Shown piece by piece: positions 44,095 to 54,566 of a stretch of 64,000 nucleotides of DNA (the stretch's first letter is position 1; every line of letters starts with the position of its first letter). Origin of the DNA: Agrypnus murinus. Taxonomy: Eukaryota; Arthropoda; Insecta; Coleoptera; Elateridae. The stretch spans positions 119,067,025 through 119,131,024 of the forward strand of contig OV816026.1 in the NCBI GenBank assembly GCA_929113105.1, in the 5' to 3' direction. The translations under genes were made by a program, and so were the position numbers. A model generated the notes under the pieces. The model saw only the letters and a list, made by a program, of their open reading frames with translations. It had not been told where the DNA came from and did no database searches.

Positions 44095-45160
44095 GCTCTC
44101 ACACTGAAGCAATAAGCAATCAGCAATTAGCAATTGGAAACACGCAATATTATCGCCATCGAGTTGTTTACATTGAATTTAATCAGAAGTCTCACATTGG
44201 AGCAACTTATTATCGCTTCTACAAAACCGTTGCCGGTTGCATTATAATATTTGTTGCCGGCGATATGCGCTGCATGTCGAAAGCCGATTTTATCGTGTCA
44301 ATATAGAGCAATACTTGCATTATTATTATAAATAGAGAGTGGAATTTTTCTACAACAGACATGACGATTTAGCATAAAGACATATATGTAGAACAAACTA
44401 TTATTTATGCTATTAGTATATTAGGAATACTTGTAAATTATTAATTTTTATTATTTACTGGAATGTTTTATGATTGTGCCCGAAATATAAGTCAAGGTTA
44501 TGAGGTCAGTGGCTGATGTAATTAAAGACGGTCTCAATAAGAAATGTGCATATGTATTTGTATATTTAGCATAAAAAGAAAAAGATTTATTATTGTTATT
44601 GGAAGTTGTTAGAAATTATTGCGTGCAAGGCTGACACAATTGGATTATTCTTCATCTAACAACTCCTTCGTTGTTATTAAATTTATGTTCCTTAAATGCA
44701 ACCAAATTAAAATCGCATACCCAGAGTTGTTAGAGGATGACATGATTGTTTGAGATTGCTACATGTTAGCAAGGGTCGAAGATAATTAATAAACTACGAA
44801 TTCAAATAACAAATCAACAACAATCCGATTTATTATTCTAACACACAGCAATAATATTAACTATTGTATTCATAACAAGCAATTAACTCTGTATAACGTT
44901 TCTCCTCTCTTGTAATCATCCAACCGACTGACTGGGCCCCCTTCGAGCATGGTCCGGGCGCTCGCAAGCTATCGGCTGCTCTTCCGCCCGCGTGCCCGCG
45001 TCTCTTGCACTGAATCGCCTCCTGACTTATCGGGATGCCGCTAACATACACAAACTAAAAGGAATCAGTTGCTGCAGTGTGAGAGGTGTTCAAATTAATA
45101 TTGTCTGTTCCTTATTGTCAGTTTCTAGTTGCTAGTTGTGTATTGCCTCAGTGTGAGAGC
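44095..45160. mobile_element. TIR-bounded element with GC-rich internal segment, Harbinger-like
   Basis: GCTCTCACACTGAAGCAATA at 44095 and the complement TATTGCCTCAGTGTGAGAGC ending at 45160 differ at one position. TTA occurs next to both ends (44088-44090, 45161-45163), as in PIF/Harbinger, though the left one is offset by four bases. Both ends have repeated GCAAT/ATTGC words. 44930-45040 is strikingly GC-rich compared with the rest. No transposase; non-autonomous. Confidence 0.6.
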
Positions 45161-45423
45161 TTACTTATGTACATTCATTCTATGATTTCATCCCTCTTAT
45201 GTGATTGTCCATTGCATTTTTCAACACAATCGATCATTCCATGCGAAATCGATTACTAAAAGCAGTCAATCTCATGGATTTTGATGCAAATCAATTATGA
45301 GGTAGCAAACATCTAAAGAACATAACTTTCATTATTCAGTTTGCTAGACCACGCAGAACTCGACCAGAAATGGTATAAACCGTATATATTATTAAATGGC
45401 TACCCCTAATTGGGTAGATATTA

Positions 45424-46350
45424 CAAAATTCTCTATGTTCTGGTTCAGAAAATTTTGTATTTACTAAATCGGTGTGATAGCGATGACGCCATTGGACTTT
45501 TTTCAAAACCACGATAGGTATTTTTTACTGAAATCGGTAGAGTATTGTGCTCTCTTTTCAACCACAATAGCTATTCATACCCGTACATAATAAATTTTTC
45601 AAAAAAAACGTGAAAAATAATTTATGGCTAGTAGGCTTTGTATTCTGGTTACTACAGTTAATAAAACAGAATTATCTAGCAAGCTTAGATAAAAAAAAAA
45701 CTTTAGTTATTCTGATAGTCTTTAATCTTCAATTAGAGGAAAAACAAAACAGTTCTTCATCCTCTAGTTCTACTGCTAGTGTTGTTCGAAGATGCGAATC
45801 ATGTATTGAAAAAATGAACAGCATGTTGATTCTTATTTACTAAGTATAATACTTCAATTAATTAATTGTGGCCTTATGTGATTTAATTTCTAACTCAATT
45901 AATGAATGAATATTAGTTGAAATGAGTGAGAAAATTACTTTTTATTTTCATTTTTAAGAATGAATGTTTTTTTTAATTGGCCAGTTAGTGGAATTATAAA
46001 ATAAGATTTTCAACTATTATACATTGATTATTATTATTTATTTTTGTACTGTTTTGTTCTACATTTTTCTTTCCTGGTGATTAAAGACCATCAAAATAAC
46101 TAAAGTTTCGTTATTTACCTAAGCTTGCTAGATTATTCTGTTTTATTAATTGGAGAACCAGAATTCAGTCTACCCAGCCATAAATTATTTTTCATGTTTT
46201 TTTGGAAAATTTTCTTATATAAGAGTATGAATATTTATTACGGTTGAAAAGAGAATACCTACCATGTAATTTAAAAAAGTTCGATGACGTCATGAGTCTC
46301 ACGCCAATTTAGTAAATAAAACTTTCTCAACTAGAACAGAGAATATTTTG
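45424..46350. mobile_element. Long inverted-repeat (fold-back) element
   Basis: 45424-45735 pairs with 46075-46350 in reverse complement with about 80% identity; shared words include GAAAAATAATTTATGGCT, AATAAAACAGAAT and CTAGCAAGCTTAG. The loop is about 340 bases. A 77-codon frame in the left arm and loop has no recognisable domain. Tips CAAAAT...ATTTTG; no clear target duplication. Confidence 0.75.
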
Positions 46351-46648
46351 ACATTGAATTTATAACATTTCTGGCCGAAAATAAAGTTGCTATAAAGCAA
46401 GGCGCTTTAAATCAAACAGACTGTATATTGCTCACAAGAAGACGGGCTTTTTGGACTACCTAATAATTTTTTAGTAACAAACGTATTCTTATTTTTTCTA
46501 AACATAATGCAGAAAAATTGGTGAGGTCGCATTTTTAAAAACCTGAAAAAAATTTTACAGATTTATTAAAAATTTCTTTATTTAAATGCAACATGATAAG
46601 TGGGACGTTTTAATAATTTTGACAGAAAAAAATTTTAAAAATTGAAAA

Positions 46649-47171
46649 TGTTAAAAAACACTTCTTCACTTCCGTTCGAACTTTGAGAGAAAATAGTCGA
46701 CCTCGTTCGATACTACAGAAATACTGTTTCACTTTATTTAAATTAGAATTAAAAGAAAATTCTAAATCTAGTTTCCGTTTAGTTTGATCGATTGCCGGTT
46801 TTCGGATGCCGGCAAAGTTAATAAAAAAATCTACAGTTAATAATTACACCGTTTAATTAAGTGTCCGGACATTAATCAATAATTTGTGGTTAATAAAAAG
46901 TACAGTTATTTCGTTAAACACTTTTCTGGATGTTTGTGCTTTGGAAAAATGGGAAATCTAGCTTTCCCTATCAAAGTGTAATAATGTTATTATAGCCTAC
47001 AGTACCGCATTCTCATTTAAACAGTTATCGTACCGAAATAGGCAGGGACTTATCATTTAAATTTTTAATTTAAAATTTGTAATTTTTATATTTTTATATT
47101 TTTTTGGTGTTTTCTTAAATAAATATGATTTTAAAGTTAATTAAAACCAGTAAGACAGAACCATATAATTT
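46649..47171. repeat. Terminal direct repeat, left
   Basis: Begins TGTTAAAAAACACTTCTTCA, ends CAGAACCATATAATT. Over 95% identical by eye to the right copy outside the 545-bp interruption. Confidence 0.85.
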
Positions 47172-47554
47172 TTTAAATTAAATTAAATTAAAATCACCGT
47201 TTGGTGATTTTGATCTCCGCAATTATCGCTTTGCTTTTTGAAGTATAGGGTGTTTCGTATGTACCGTTCAGTATCGTTACAGTTTGTTGTGACAATTTAG
47301 TATGAGTGTTTCTGTGTTGGAATTTGTTTGACACTCGAGAATTTAAAAAGGTTTTAGTGACCTTATGGTGTTCAGTTTCAGTGTGTAATAGAAAACTGCG
47401 TGGTGGTATAATTTGTCCATTCACAAGGTCTTATTGAGATATTAGTATTCGATCTTGGGTCTGCGAATTTTGAGAAGTTTTGTGTTCAGATTTGGTTATC
47501 GTATCGAGTTTTGAGGTCGTGTTCTTTTCAGAACAAGCCTTCGGGTTATGACTT

Positions 47555-47935
47555 CTTTTGTTAAGTTTTGTCTGTTGTAGCGCGGTGGGATGCGTTCTAG
47601 AAATTCCTTTACCGATGACGGGTTCCAGTAAGAGTCTGGTAAAGCTTCTGTGGTCTCTTTCTTACCATCCTCTGGCCACTTTCCCCCTAAGGACTTCTGG
47701 TCCTTCAGGTTATTTTGTTGACCAATCAAATTTGTATGTTTCTTTCATGAAACAGTCTTTCCCCTTCCGAAATTTATATTTCTTTAAACCTCCTGTTTTA
47801 GACTTTGTCTATTATAGCGCGGTGGGATGCGCTCTAGAAATTTCTTCACCGATGACGGGTTCCGGTAAGAGTCCGGTAAAGCTATGGTCCTTTGGTCCTA
47901 TCGGTTACTTTGTTGACCATTTAATTCGTTTGGTT
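47555..47935. repeat. Internal duplication of about 240 bases
   Basis: GCGCGGTGGGATGCG, TCTAGAAATT, CCGATGACGGGTTCC, GTAAGAGT and TTTTGTTGACCA-like blocks occur at about 47578-47725 and again at 47816-47925. It gives a 179-codon plus frame with internal repetition, and a minus frame with PDSYWNPSSVKEFLERIPPR; neither is recognised. Confidence 0.75.
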
Positions 47936-48295
47936 CTCTTAGGGAACCGTTCTCTTTGTGAAACGCCTTGTCGATCTTCGACACCTGGCCTTTATAGACC
48001 ATCCAATCTGAGTGTCCTTTCTAGGGCAAATCATTCCTTTTGGAATCACCGTCTTTCTTGTGGGATATTTATTCTCTACCGTACCCTTTTGAGTTAAGTC
48101 TCAATTTTGTTACAGTTGTTTGTAATGTCTTGCGTTTTGGTGTGCGTTAGACATTAATTTATCGTCGTTCCTTTGAACGAATTTATAGTTTTGAAGAATT
48201 GTTCTTCTTAGAAGAAATTACCGTAGTGTCTTTCTTTTCCGTTTAGATGACGCTCTATTATCGGACGTGTGTCCGACCCTTATCGTTTAATATTT

Positions 48296-48470
48296 CGACA
48301 GCTCTTTACCATTTGTAGTGTGAGCTTCCCGTTTGTCTTTTTGACACATTAATTTGGGGAGGTTTATATAACCTTAATATGTCTGGTTTAGGATCCTTGA
48401 GTTATTCTTCGACAACTCTTCATCATTTGTAGTGAGAGCTTCCCCTTTGTCTTTTTGACGTAATGTCTTG
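48296..48470. repeat. Short internal duplication in the LTR-type element
   Basis: CGACAGCTCTT / CGACAACTCTT followed by CATTTGTAGTG, GAGCTTCCC and TTGTCTTTTTGAC occurs at about 48296 and 48409. Confidence 0.8.
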
Positions 48471-48574
48471 GTAAAGTATTCGTTAGTTTAAAAAATCTGT
48501 ACTTCTATACTGATGCAATCCCCTATGAATCCCTGGCACTACAATTCAGACTTCGTCTGGTAGCGATAATTTGG

Positions 48575-48980
48575 ATAGGTTTATACAACCTTATGTGTTC
48601 AGTTTATAGTCATGTTTTGACGAGTTTTATAGATTTCAATAGGTTTAATTAACCTTATAATCCCGAAAGGTTTTAGTAACCTTAAGTTGTTTAATTGATA
48701 GTTATAGTTTAATATGAAAAGGTTTATTAACCTTAAGTCCTATAATCTACCATTGCAGTTAACGAACTTCATTTATTATGGAAGGGTTTTAGAAACCTTA
48801 AGTTGTCTAATTGACAGGTATGGCTTGATATGCCCCATTTTGTAAATATAAAAAGGGTTTAGTAATCTTTACATTATAGATTTGAATAGGTTTGAATAAC
48901 CTTAAAGATTTAAAGAGGGTTTATCAACCTTAAGTTATTTAATTTAGAGAAGGTTTTGGCGACCTTATGTTGTTTAGTTT
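48575..48980. repeat. Array of short AAGGTTT/AACCTT hairpins
   Basis: Nine units of the form AGGTTT-(3 to 6 bases)-AACCTTA start at about 48575, 48640, 48667, 48717, 48783, 48852, 48886, 48915 and 48959; two outliers lie near 47348 and 48358. Several are followed by AGTTGTTTAATTGA-like sequence, so they may be a worn tandem repeat in which the stems have been kept or have compensated. Confidence 0.75.
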
Positions 48981-50418
48981 TCAGTTATGGTTTAACGTAC
49001 CTTACAGTTTTGAAAGTGTCTCGTTCAGGTACCGATCTTGAACTTTATTTTTAGTATATCGTTTTGAGTATGTTTACCTTGGATAGGTTTTAAGTGTGAA
49101 TGACGTCCCGTTGTGGATGGGTAGTGTTGACTACGTTTTAGTGTGATCGTTTAGACAATCATGGTCTAGTAGATTTGGGCGTTAGGCACACTTGGTAGTG
49201 TCTTAGTTTTGATATTAGTATGGTATTTTCATATGCCGTTTGGCATTTTGTTAGTTTTAAGTATAGAATAAGACGGGCTTCTTAGCTTTTCTTTTTTTAT
49301 TGTTTTTTCTTTTTCTTTGACGAGTGGGCGAGCGTAACGGTATATTTTCTATCGGTTTTCAATATGTGTGGTTTTGCATGTGTTTTTGTAGAGAAACTTA
49401 AAGTTCGGTCCTGTAAAGCTATATTTTATTTGTAGCTAAAATTTTGTCGTATAAACATATTTACAAGGAACATTTTAAAAAAGATTGTTCTCGAACTCCT
49501 ATAAATTTAGAGGACGTGGAAGTAATAAATAATATTTTTAGAGCTTTGTTTGTTCACCTATAGGAACGGTTGCGTTGATAAAAATCAGAGGACCTTGATA
49601 AAATCCAATGTTGTATTTAAGTCATCTCGTTTTATAAAAATATTCCTGTCTATATTCTGGGAAAGCAATGGTAAAAAACAAACTTTCCTTTGTCTGGAAG
49701 GTTACATTTGACACGTGTTCACAAATTCAACTTGGTTTCTGTGTATTATATTAAAAAATCACATGACCCGCAAGTCTAGTCAGCAGATGTGGCTTCACAA
49801 TTTTCTGTCTTCGCGCCTGCATAAAATCTTTAGATCAGTCTATTAGGGCGAGAATCCTGCCTAAAATCGAATAATATCGACTTTAAGGAGTCCACGTGTA
49901 CTAAGCGTGTGTTAGCTTTGATTTGTTCTTACCAAAAGAATACAGGCTTCTGATTGGTTGGTCCGATTTGCATCTTGAGCGAGGGAAAAAGCATACGTCT
50001 TCCGCGCCGGCAGTAGGGGTCCAAAATGTTAAAAAACACTTCTTCACTTCCGTTCGAACTTTGAGAGAAAATAGTCGACCTCGTTCGATACTACAGAAAT
50101 ACCGTTTCACTTTAGTTAAATTAGAATTAAAAGAAAATTCTAAATCTAGTTTCCGTTTAGTTTGATCGATTGCCGGTTTTCGGATGCCGGCAAAGTTAAT
50201 AAAAAACTCTACAGTTAATAATTACACCGTTTAATTAAGTGTCCGGACATTAATCAATAATTTGTGGTTAATAAAAAGTACAGTTATTTCGTTAAACACT
50301 TTTCCGGATGTTTGTACTTTGGAAGAATGGGAAATCTAGCTTTCCCTATCAAAGTGTAATAATGTTATTATAGCCTACAGTACCGCATTCTCGTTTAAAC
50401 AGTTATCGTACCGAGATA

Positions 50419-50963
50419 CAGTAACATTGACAGACTTTCTCTTCTGTAATTAAAATCTCGATTAATGAATAAATTTGTGTTATGTGCCTTCTAAATCAAG
50501 TTCGGATTTAAAGAATATGTGGGTTGTTTTATTGAAAACAACGAACTTTTGTGATTGTTATCAAAATTAAATTTAATAACCAAATTTTATAGAACTTTAA
50601 TGGTTGCATTCAGTTATTGCATTTTGGGGTGAATTCGTAAATAATGTTTCACCATATACCGATATTACGAGGATTATTCCCTTACATCTTTAATTTATGA
50701 AAAGAAAAATCTACTGACCTTCCAGTTTCCATTTGCGACGATTGCTTGATGTATGCTGTAGTCAAATTGGTGCAGTTTACCGTTGATTTTGTTTTTGATT
50801 TACAGACAACTTAAGGTATTGCGATTTATGTATTTTTTAGTGTTGAACATTTATGTAAACTCGTTTGAATCTGGTAATAGTTTTTACAGTTTGTTTTTCA
50901 TTTAAATGTATTTTAATACAATTCTTTTTTATTCATTAAACTTTTAGTAGTAAAAGAGCTCTT
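50419..50963. mobile_element. 545-bp insertion in the right LTR
   Basis: The right terminal repeat matches the left up to GAGATA at 50418 and again from GGCAGGGACTT at 50964. The intervening DNA is absent from the left copy. TA occurs at both borders. No TIR or frame recognised; a deletion from the left copy is the alternative. Confidence 0.65.
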
Positions 50964-51098
50964 AGGCAGGGACTTATCATTTAAATTTTTGAATTTAAAA
51001 TTTGTAATCTTTTATATTTTTATATTTTTTTTGGTGTTTTCTTAAATAAATATAATTTTAAAGTTAATTAAAACCAGTAAGACAGAACCATATAATTA

Positions 51099-52012
51099 TG
51101 AAAGTTTTCTTTCATATTTTCATTAATCCAAATTTTTGACTTTGTTGAAATTAACCAATATTTTGCACTAAATTTATATCGGTCTGATTTCATTTTCTGA
51201 TTAGTGATTTCAGATAGATCTATTAGACTCATTTAATCTATTTGATCGATTTAATTATCATAATTAAGCTTCATAATCAGATGGCGCCCTTCTTGTGTAT
51301 GTTTTTGTGTTTTTTTGAAACCTTTATCCATTACTTTATAAATTAGACAACTGCAGAACCAATACCTACAACTTGAATTAAATATTTGTAAGATAGAGCT
51401 AAATCGCAAGCCGTGGTAATCTTGAGCATCTTTTAAAGTAAGTATAATATTTATTGATTTTTTATCGATTTTGTAAGTCATTTCAGTTTGAAGAAAAAAG
51501 CTTTGTTTCAATTGTCGCCCAATCGCGGGGCATTTTATTGTTGTTCTCTCGTGCAGAAAAAACCTACGTTTCAACATACAATGTTTGCACTTGAAAATCC
51601 AAATTTATTAGGATTGGAAACATTTGCTAAAATTGTGTTCCGAAGTGTGGGACATGTATATTTTGTATGAGAATTTAGCATCTTTAGTGATTAATGAATA
51701 ATAAATGATAATAGGTAATGTCTTTAATAAGTTCAATTTTGAATTCTTTTTAGGAACCTAAAACGTTTTTACGAAATACGAAAGAATGTGTAGCCATTAA
51801 TTAGTCATCCCTCTGACCCTACGTTTACGTCTTAATAAGTTATTGTCACACCCTCTGAAGTTAGAGAAAACACACATTCAATAGTTTACAAGATTTAGGG
51901 TTGTTAGGGAATCAGTCGGTGATATTATGTGAGAACGGACAGTTGTATTATGGCGGTGAAAACGGTCGGTAGGCTTCGAACGTAAAAGGCCTTAGCGGTA
52001 TCGAGTATAGTG
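51099..52012. other. No gene seen
   Basis: CCCAATCGCGGGGC at about 51520 also occurs at about 15248. A 108-codon minus frame at 51251-51577 is basic and AT-driven without a domain. Confidence 0.4.
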
Positions 52013-52721
52013 CGTGTTGAGACCAAAACCGCAGATATGCGTAATGCTAATATTTAGTGTGTTTGTGAAATGGAAATGGTACTTATACGTACTGGTACCT
52101 AGCTGGTTGTTGTTAGGCAACATGAGATGTTGCTTGAATTGTGATTGTTGACCAATGTGTTATATTGGCTTTATGTTGTTTGCAATTGGTGGAATTGCTG
52201 TTATTGTTGTTGTTTTGATATGTTGATTGAACTCTGTAAAATTAGCCGCACAGTATACTGTTTAGTTGGAGACGGAGAGATGGGCTTATCTCGAAGTCGA
52301 CCTTGACCTGGGTTACTAGTTGGAGTTACACCAGTGGCCCCGGCCGATCACCGGGCAGTCTTGGGGTGCTTATTCCCCTACAGGTTCCTGTATGTCAGTC
52401 CCGACGAGGGGCGGTCTCGGGGGAGGTGAATACATGACGGTACCTTCAGTGTTTACCTGGGTCTTTTAGCATTCGGTTAAAGGGCGCCCGATGCGACAAG
52501 CATCTGGTTTAGGTCATCATGATCGTGGTAATGCACTGAAGATCTTCACTCCTGAAGACTTCAATCATCCAGAAGCAACGTAGCACGGCACGGGGGATCC
52601 TCAATCCCCCCGTAAGTACTGCTAATTTCTATGTACAGAGTAAGCGACTACGTGTTATAATTATCTTATCATGTGTGTCTTAATCCGACCCTGTGGTATT
52701 TTACGTTTTGGTCTCAACACG
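52013..52721. mobile_element. TIR-bounded GC-rich segment
   Basis: CGTGTTGAGACCAAAAC at 52013-52029 is exactly complementary to 52705-52721. The interior from about 52270 to 52620 is GC-rich (CCCCGGCCGATCACCGGGCA, GGCGGTCTCGGGGGAGG) with a strong hairpin at 52596-52617. No frame of note. It may be a non-autonomous DNA element that captured foreign sequence, or the ends may be coincidental. Confidence 0.5.
52596..52617. repeat. GC-rich hairpin
   Basis: CGGGGGAT, loop CCTCA, then ATCCCCCCG. Confidence 0.75.
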
Positions 52722-53269
52722 TCATGCATATAAATTGCTGCTAGTGAAGCAAATCCAACCGTTCCCGCCCACTCCGGAGCAAGCAGACCGGAAAGGACCT
52801 GTCAAATGTAACATTCAGACTTAAGATTAACTTTGATTTGTGAGAATTAAAATTCTTTAAAATAAATGTACTAAAAGAATGTTTAACAAAATGTAAATCA
52901 TTATTGAATTACGCCCCCCACCTACAGAAGTAAATGACGTGAATACGTTTTCTTCCATGCTTTGCACAATAATAAAATTCCAATATATTCGAGCTGGACG
53001 TTAATGCATCATACAAATTATACTGTGTAACGGAAATAAAAAGGTAGTACACTGTTAAAGGTATTTCTTTTATCTTGTTAAATATATACAAATTCTTGTT
53101 TTAGTTAAAGAAAATTATTTTCCAACATTATTTATTATTGTTTTATTAAATTATTTTTCCTCTTGCAACGATTATTAACAAATTTTAACAATATAAAATA
53201 TTACATAAATTAAATCGTCAAAGAAACAAAAGTACCATTGTTTATTGCAATACATTCAAATCAATAAGG
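52722..53269. other. No gene seen; AT-rich spacer
   Basis: Only short chance frames. Confidence 0.45.
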
Positions 53270-53271
53270 TA

Positions 53272-54564
53272 CGAGGGTGGTTTGATAAGTCAGTGACTTT
53301 TTGAATTTCCCGCGCAGTAACTTTAAATGCAACACTGCTCCCGTCAACTACCATCTATGAATAGACTACTGTAAAATCTTGAGAAGGCTGCACCATTTAG
53401 TTTGTGTTTGACAGCCATTGAAAGCAAACAAACCTCGTGAATTTTAACGAAAATGGAAAAAAGTGAATTTCGTGTGCTGATTAAGCATTACTTTTGTGCG
53501 TAAAAAAAACCGTCACCGAAACCAAGAACAGGCTTGATAAATACTATAGCGACTCTGCACCATCAATTTCAATGGTTAAAAAGTGGTTTACTGAGTTCAG
53601 TTGTGGTCGCACCAGCACAAGTGACGCCGAACGTGCAGGTCACCCAAAAGAGGTCGTCACGTCAGAAATCGTCGATAAAATCTATGTAATGATATTGGAC
53701 GATCGGAGAATGAAAGTGCGCGAGGTGGCTGAGGCTGTAGGCATCTCAACTGAGCGGGTACATCACATTTTACATGAATATTTGGACATGAAAAAGCTAT
53801 CCGCGCGATGGGTGCCGCGATTGCTCACACTCGCCCATAAGCACAACCGTTTGACCACTTCAAAGGAGTGGTGGCGATGTTTAGCCGCAATCCGAACGAG
53901 TCTTTGCGGCGTTTCGTTACCGTAGACGAAACATGGATCTATCACACTACACCAGAGACTAAGGAACAATCAAGACAGTGGGTTTCTCCCGGTGAACGTC
54001 CACCAAAGAAGGCCAAAGTGGGTCTGTCGGCCAACAAGGTCATGCCCACAGTTTCTTGGGATGCACGGGGTATCATTCACATCGATTACCTTAAAGGGTA
54101 CAACGATCACCGGCGAATATTATTCACAGCTTTTGGGCAGATTCGATATTGATTTGAAGCAGAAACGACCGCATTTGGCAAAGAAAAAAGTTATGTTCTA
54201 TCAAGACAATACACGGGTGCACACGTGTGTATTCACCATGGCAAAAATCCATAAATTGGGCTACGAACTGCTACCCCATTCAGCATATTCTCCATATTTA
54301 GCCCCCTGTGACTATTTCCTGTTTCCTAACCTGAAGAAATGGCTGGGTGGTTAGGGATTTGGGTCGAATGAAGAGGTCATCACTGAAACAAACGCCTACT
54401 TTGAGGGCATTGAGAAAACCTATTATTTAGAAGGAATAAGAAAATTGGAAAAACGCTGAACTAAATGTATCGAGCTAAAAGGAGAGTATGTTGAAATAAA
54501 ACGCTTATTTACCGAAATAAATATCTTTTATTCAAAAAGTCACTGACTTATCGAACCACCCTCG
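53272..54564 (+). mobile_element. Classic mariner element
   Basis: TIRs of about 28 bases begin CGAGGGTGGTTTGATAAGTC at 53272 and end with the near-exact complement at 54564, flanked by TA. The 1,293-bp length is standard for mariner. The transposase is decayed. Confidence 0.93.
53453..54530 (+). pseudogene. Mariner DD34D transposase, frameshifted
   Basis: Starts MEKSEFRVLIKHYF, then a stop; resumes with KKWFTEFSCGRTSTSDAERA (first helix-turn-helix), KVREVAEAVGISTERV (second), and KLSARWVPRLLT. The catalytic part has VTVDETWIYH near 53918, YQDNTRVHT near 54196 and AYSPYLAPCDYFLFPNLKKW near 54285, where SPD is changed to SPY but the catalytic Asp of CDYFLF remains. The C-terminal tail continues through two stops to about 54530. 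At least three frameshifts (near 53500, 53870, 54120) exclude function. It fits the classic mariner family in length and motifs. Confidence 0.92.
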
Positions 54565-54566
54565 TA

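Larger units (their letters stand above)
46649..51098. mobile_element. Non-coding LTR-type element (LARD-like)
   Basis: Direct terminal repeats 46649-47171 and 50027-51098 (the latter split by 545 bases) enclose about 2.9 kb without a recognisable gene. The interior is T-rich on the plus strand. The sequence next to the right repeat, read on the minus strand, is TTTTGGACCCCTACTGCC, as beside the 5' LTR of gypsy-like elements, so the element probably points to the minus strand. GAAA near both outer ends may be a 4-bp duplication. No gag or pol: a large retrotransposon derivative. Confidence 0.7.

Noticed and set aside
44857..45051. 64-aa minus-strand gene
   Set aside because: Open because the segment is GC-rich; no conserved motif. 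Kept only as a finding about possible capture.
47558..48097. 179-aa plus-strand protein
   Set aside because: It consists of two copies of a non-coding internal duplication; a minus frame over the same DNA is equally open, and no domain is visible.
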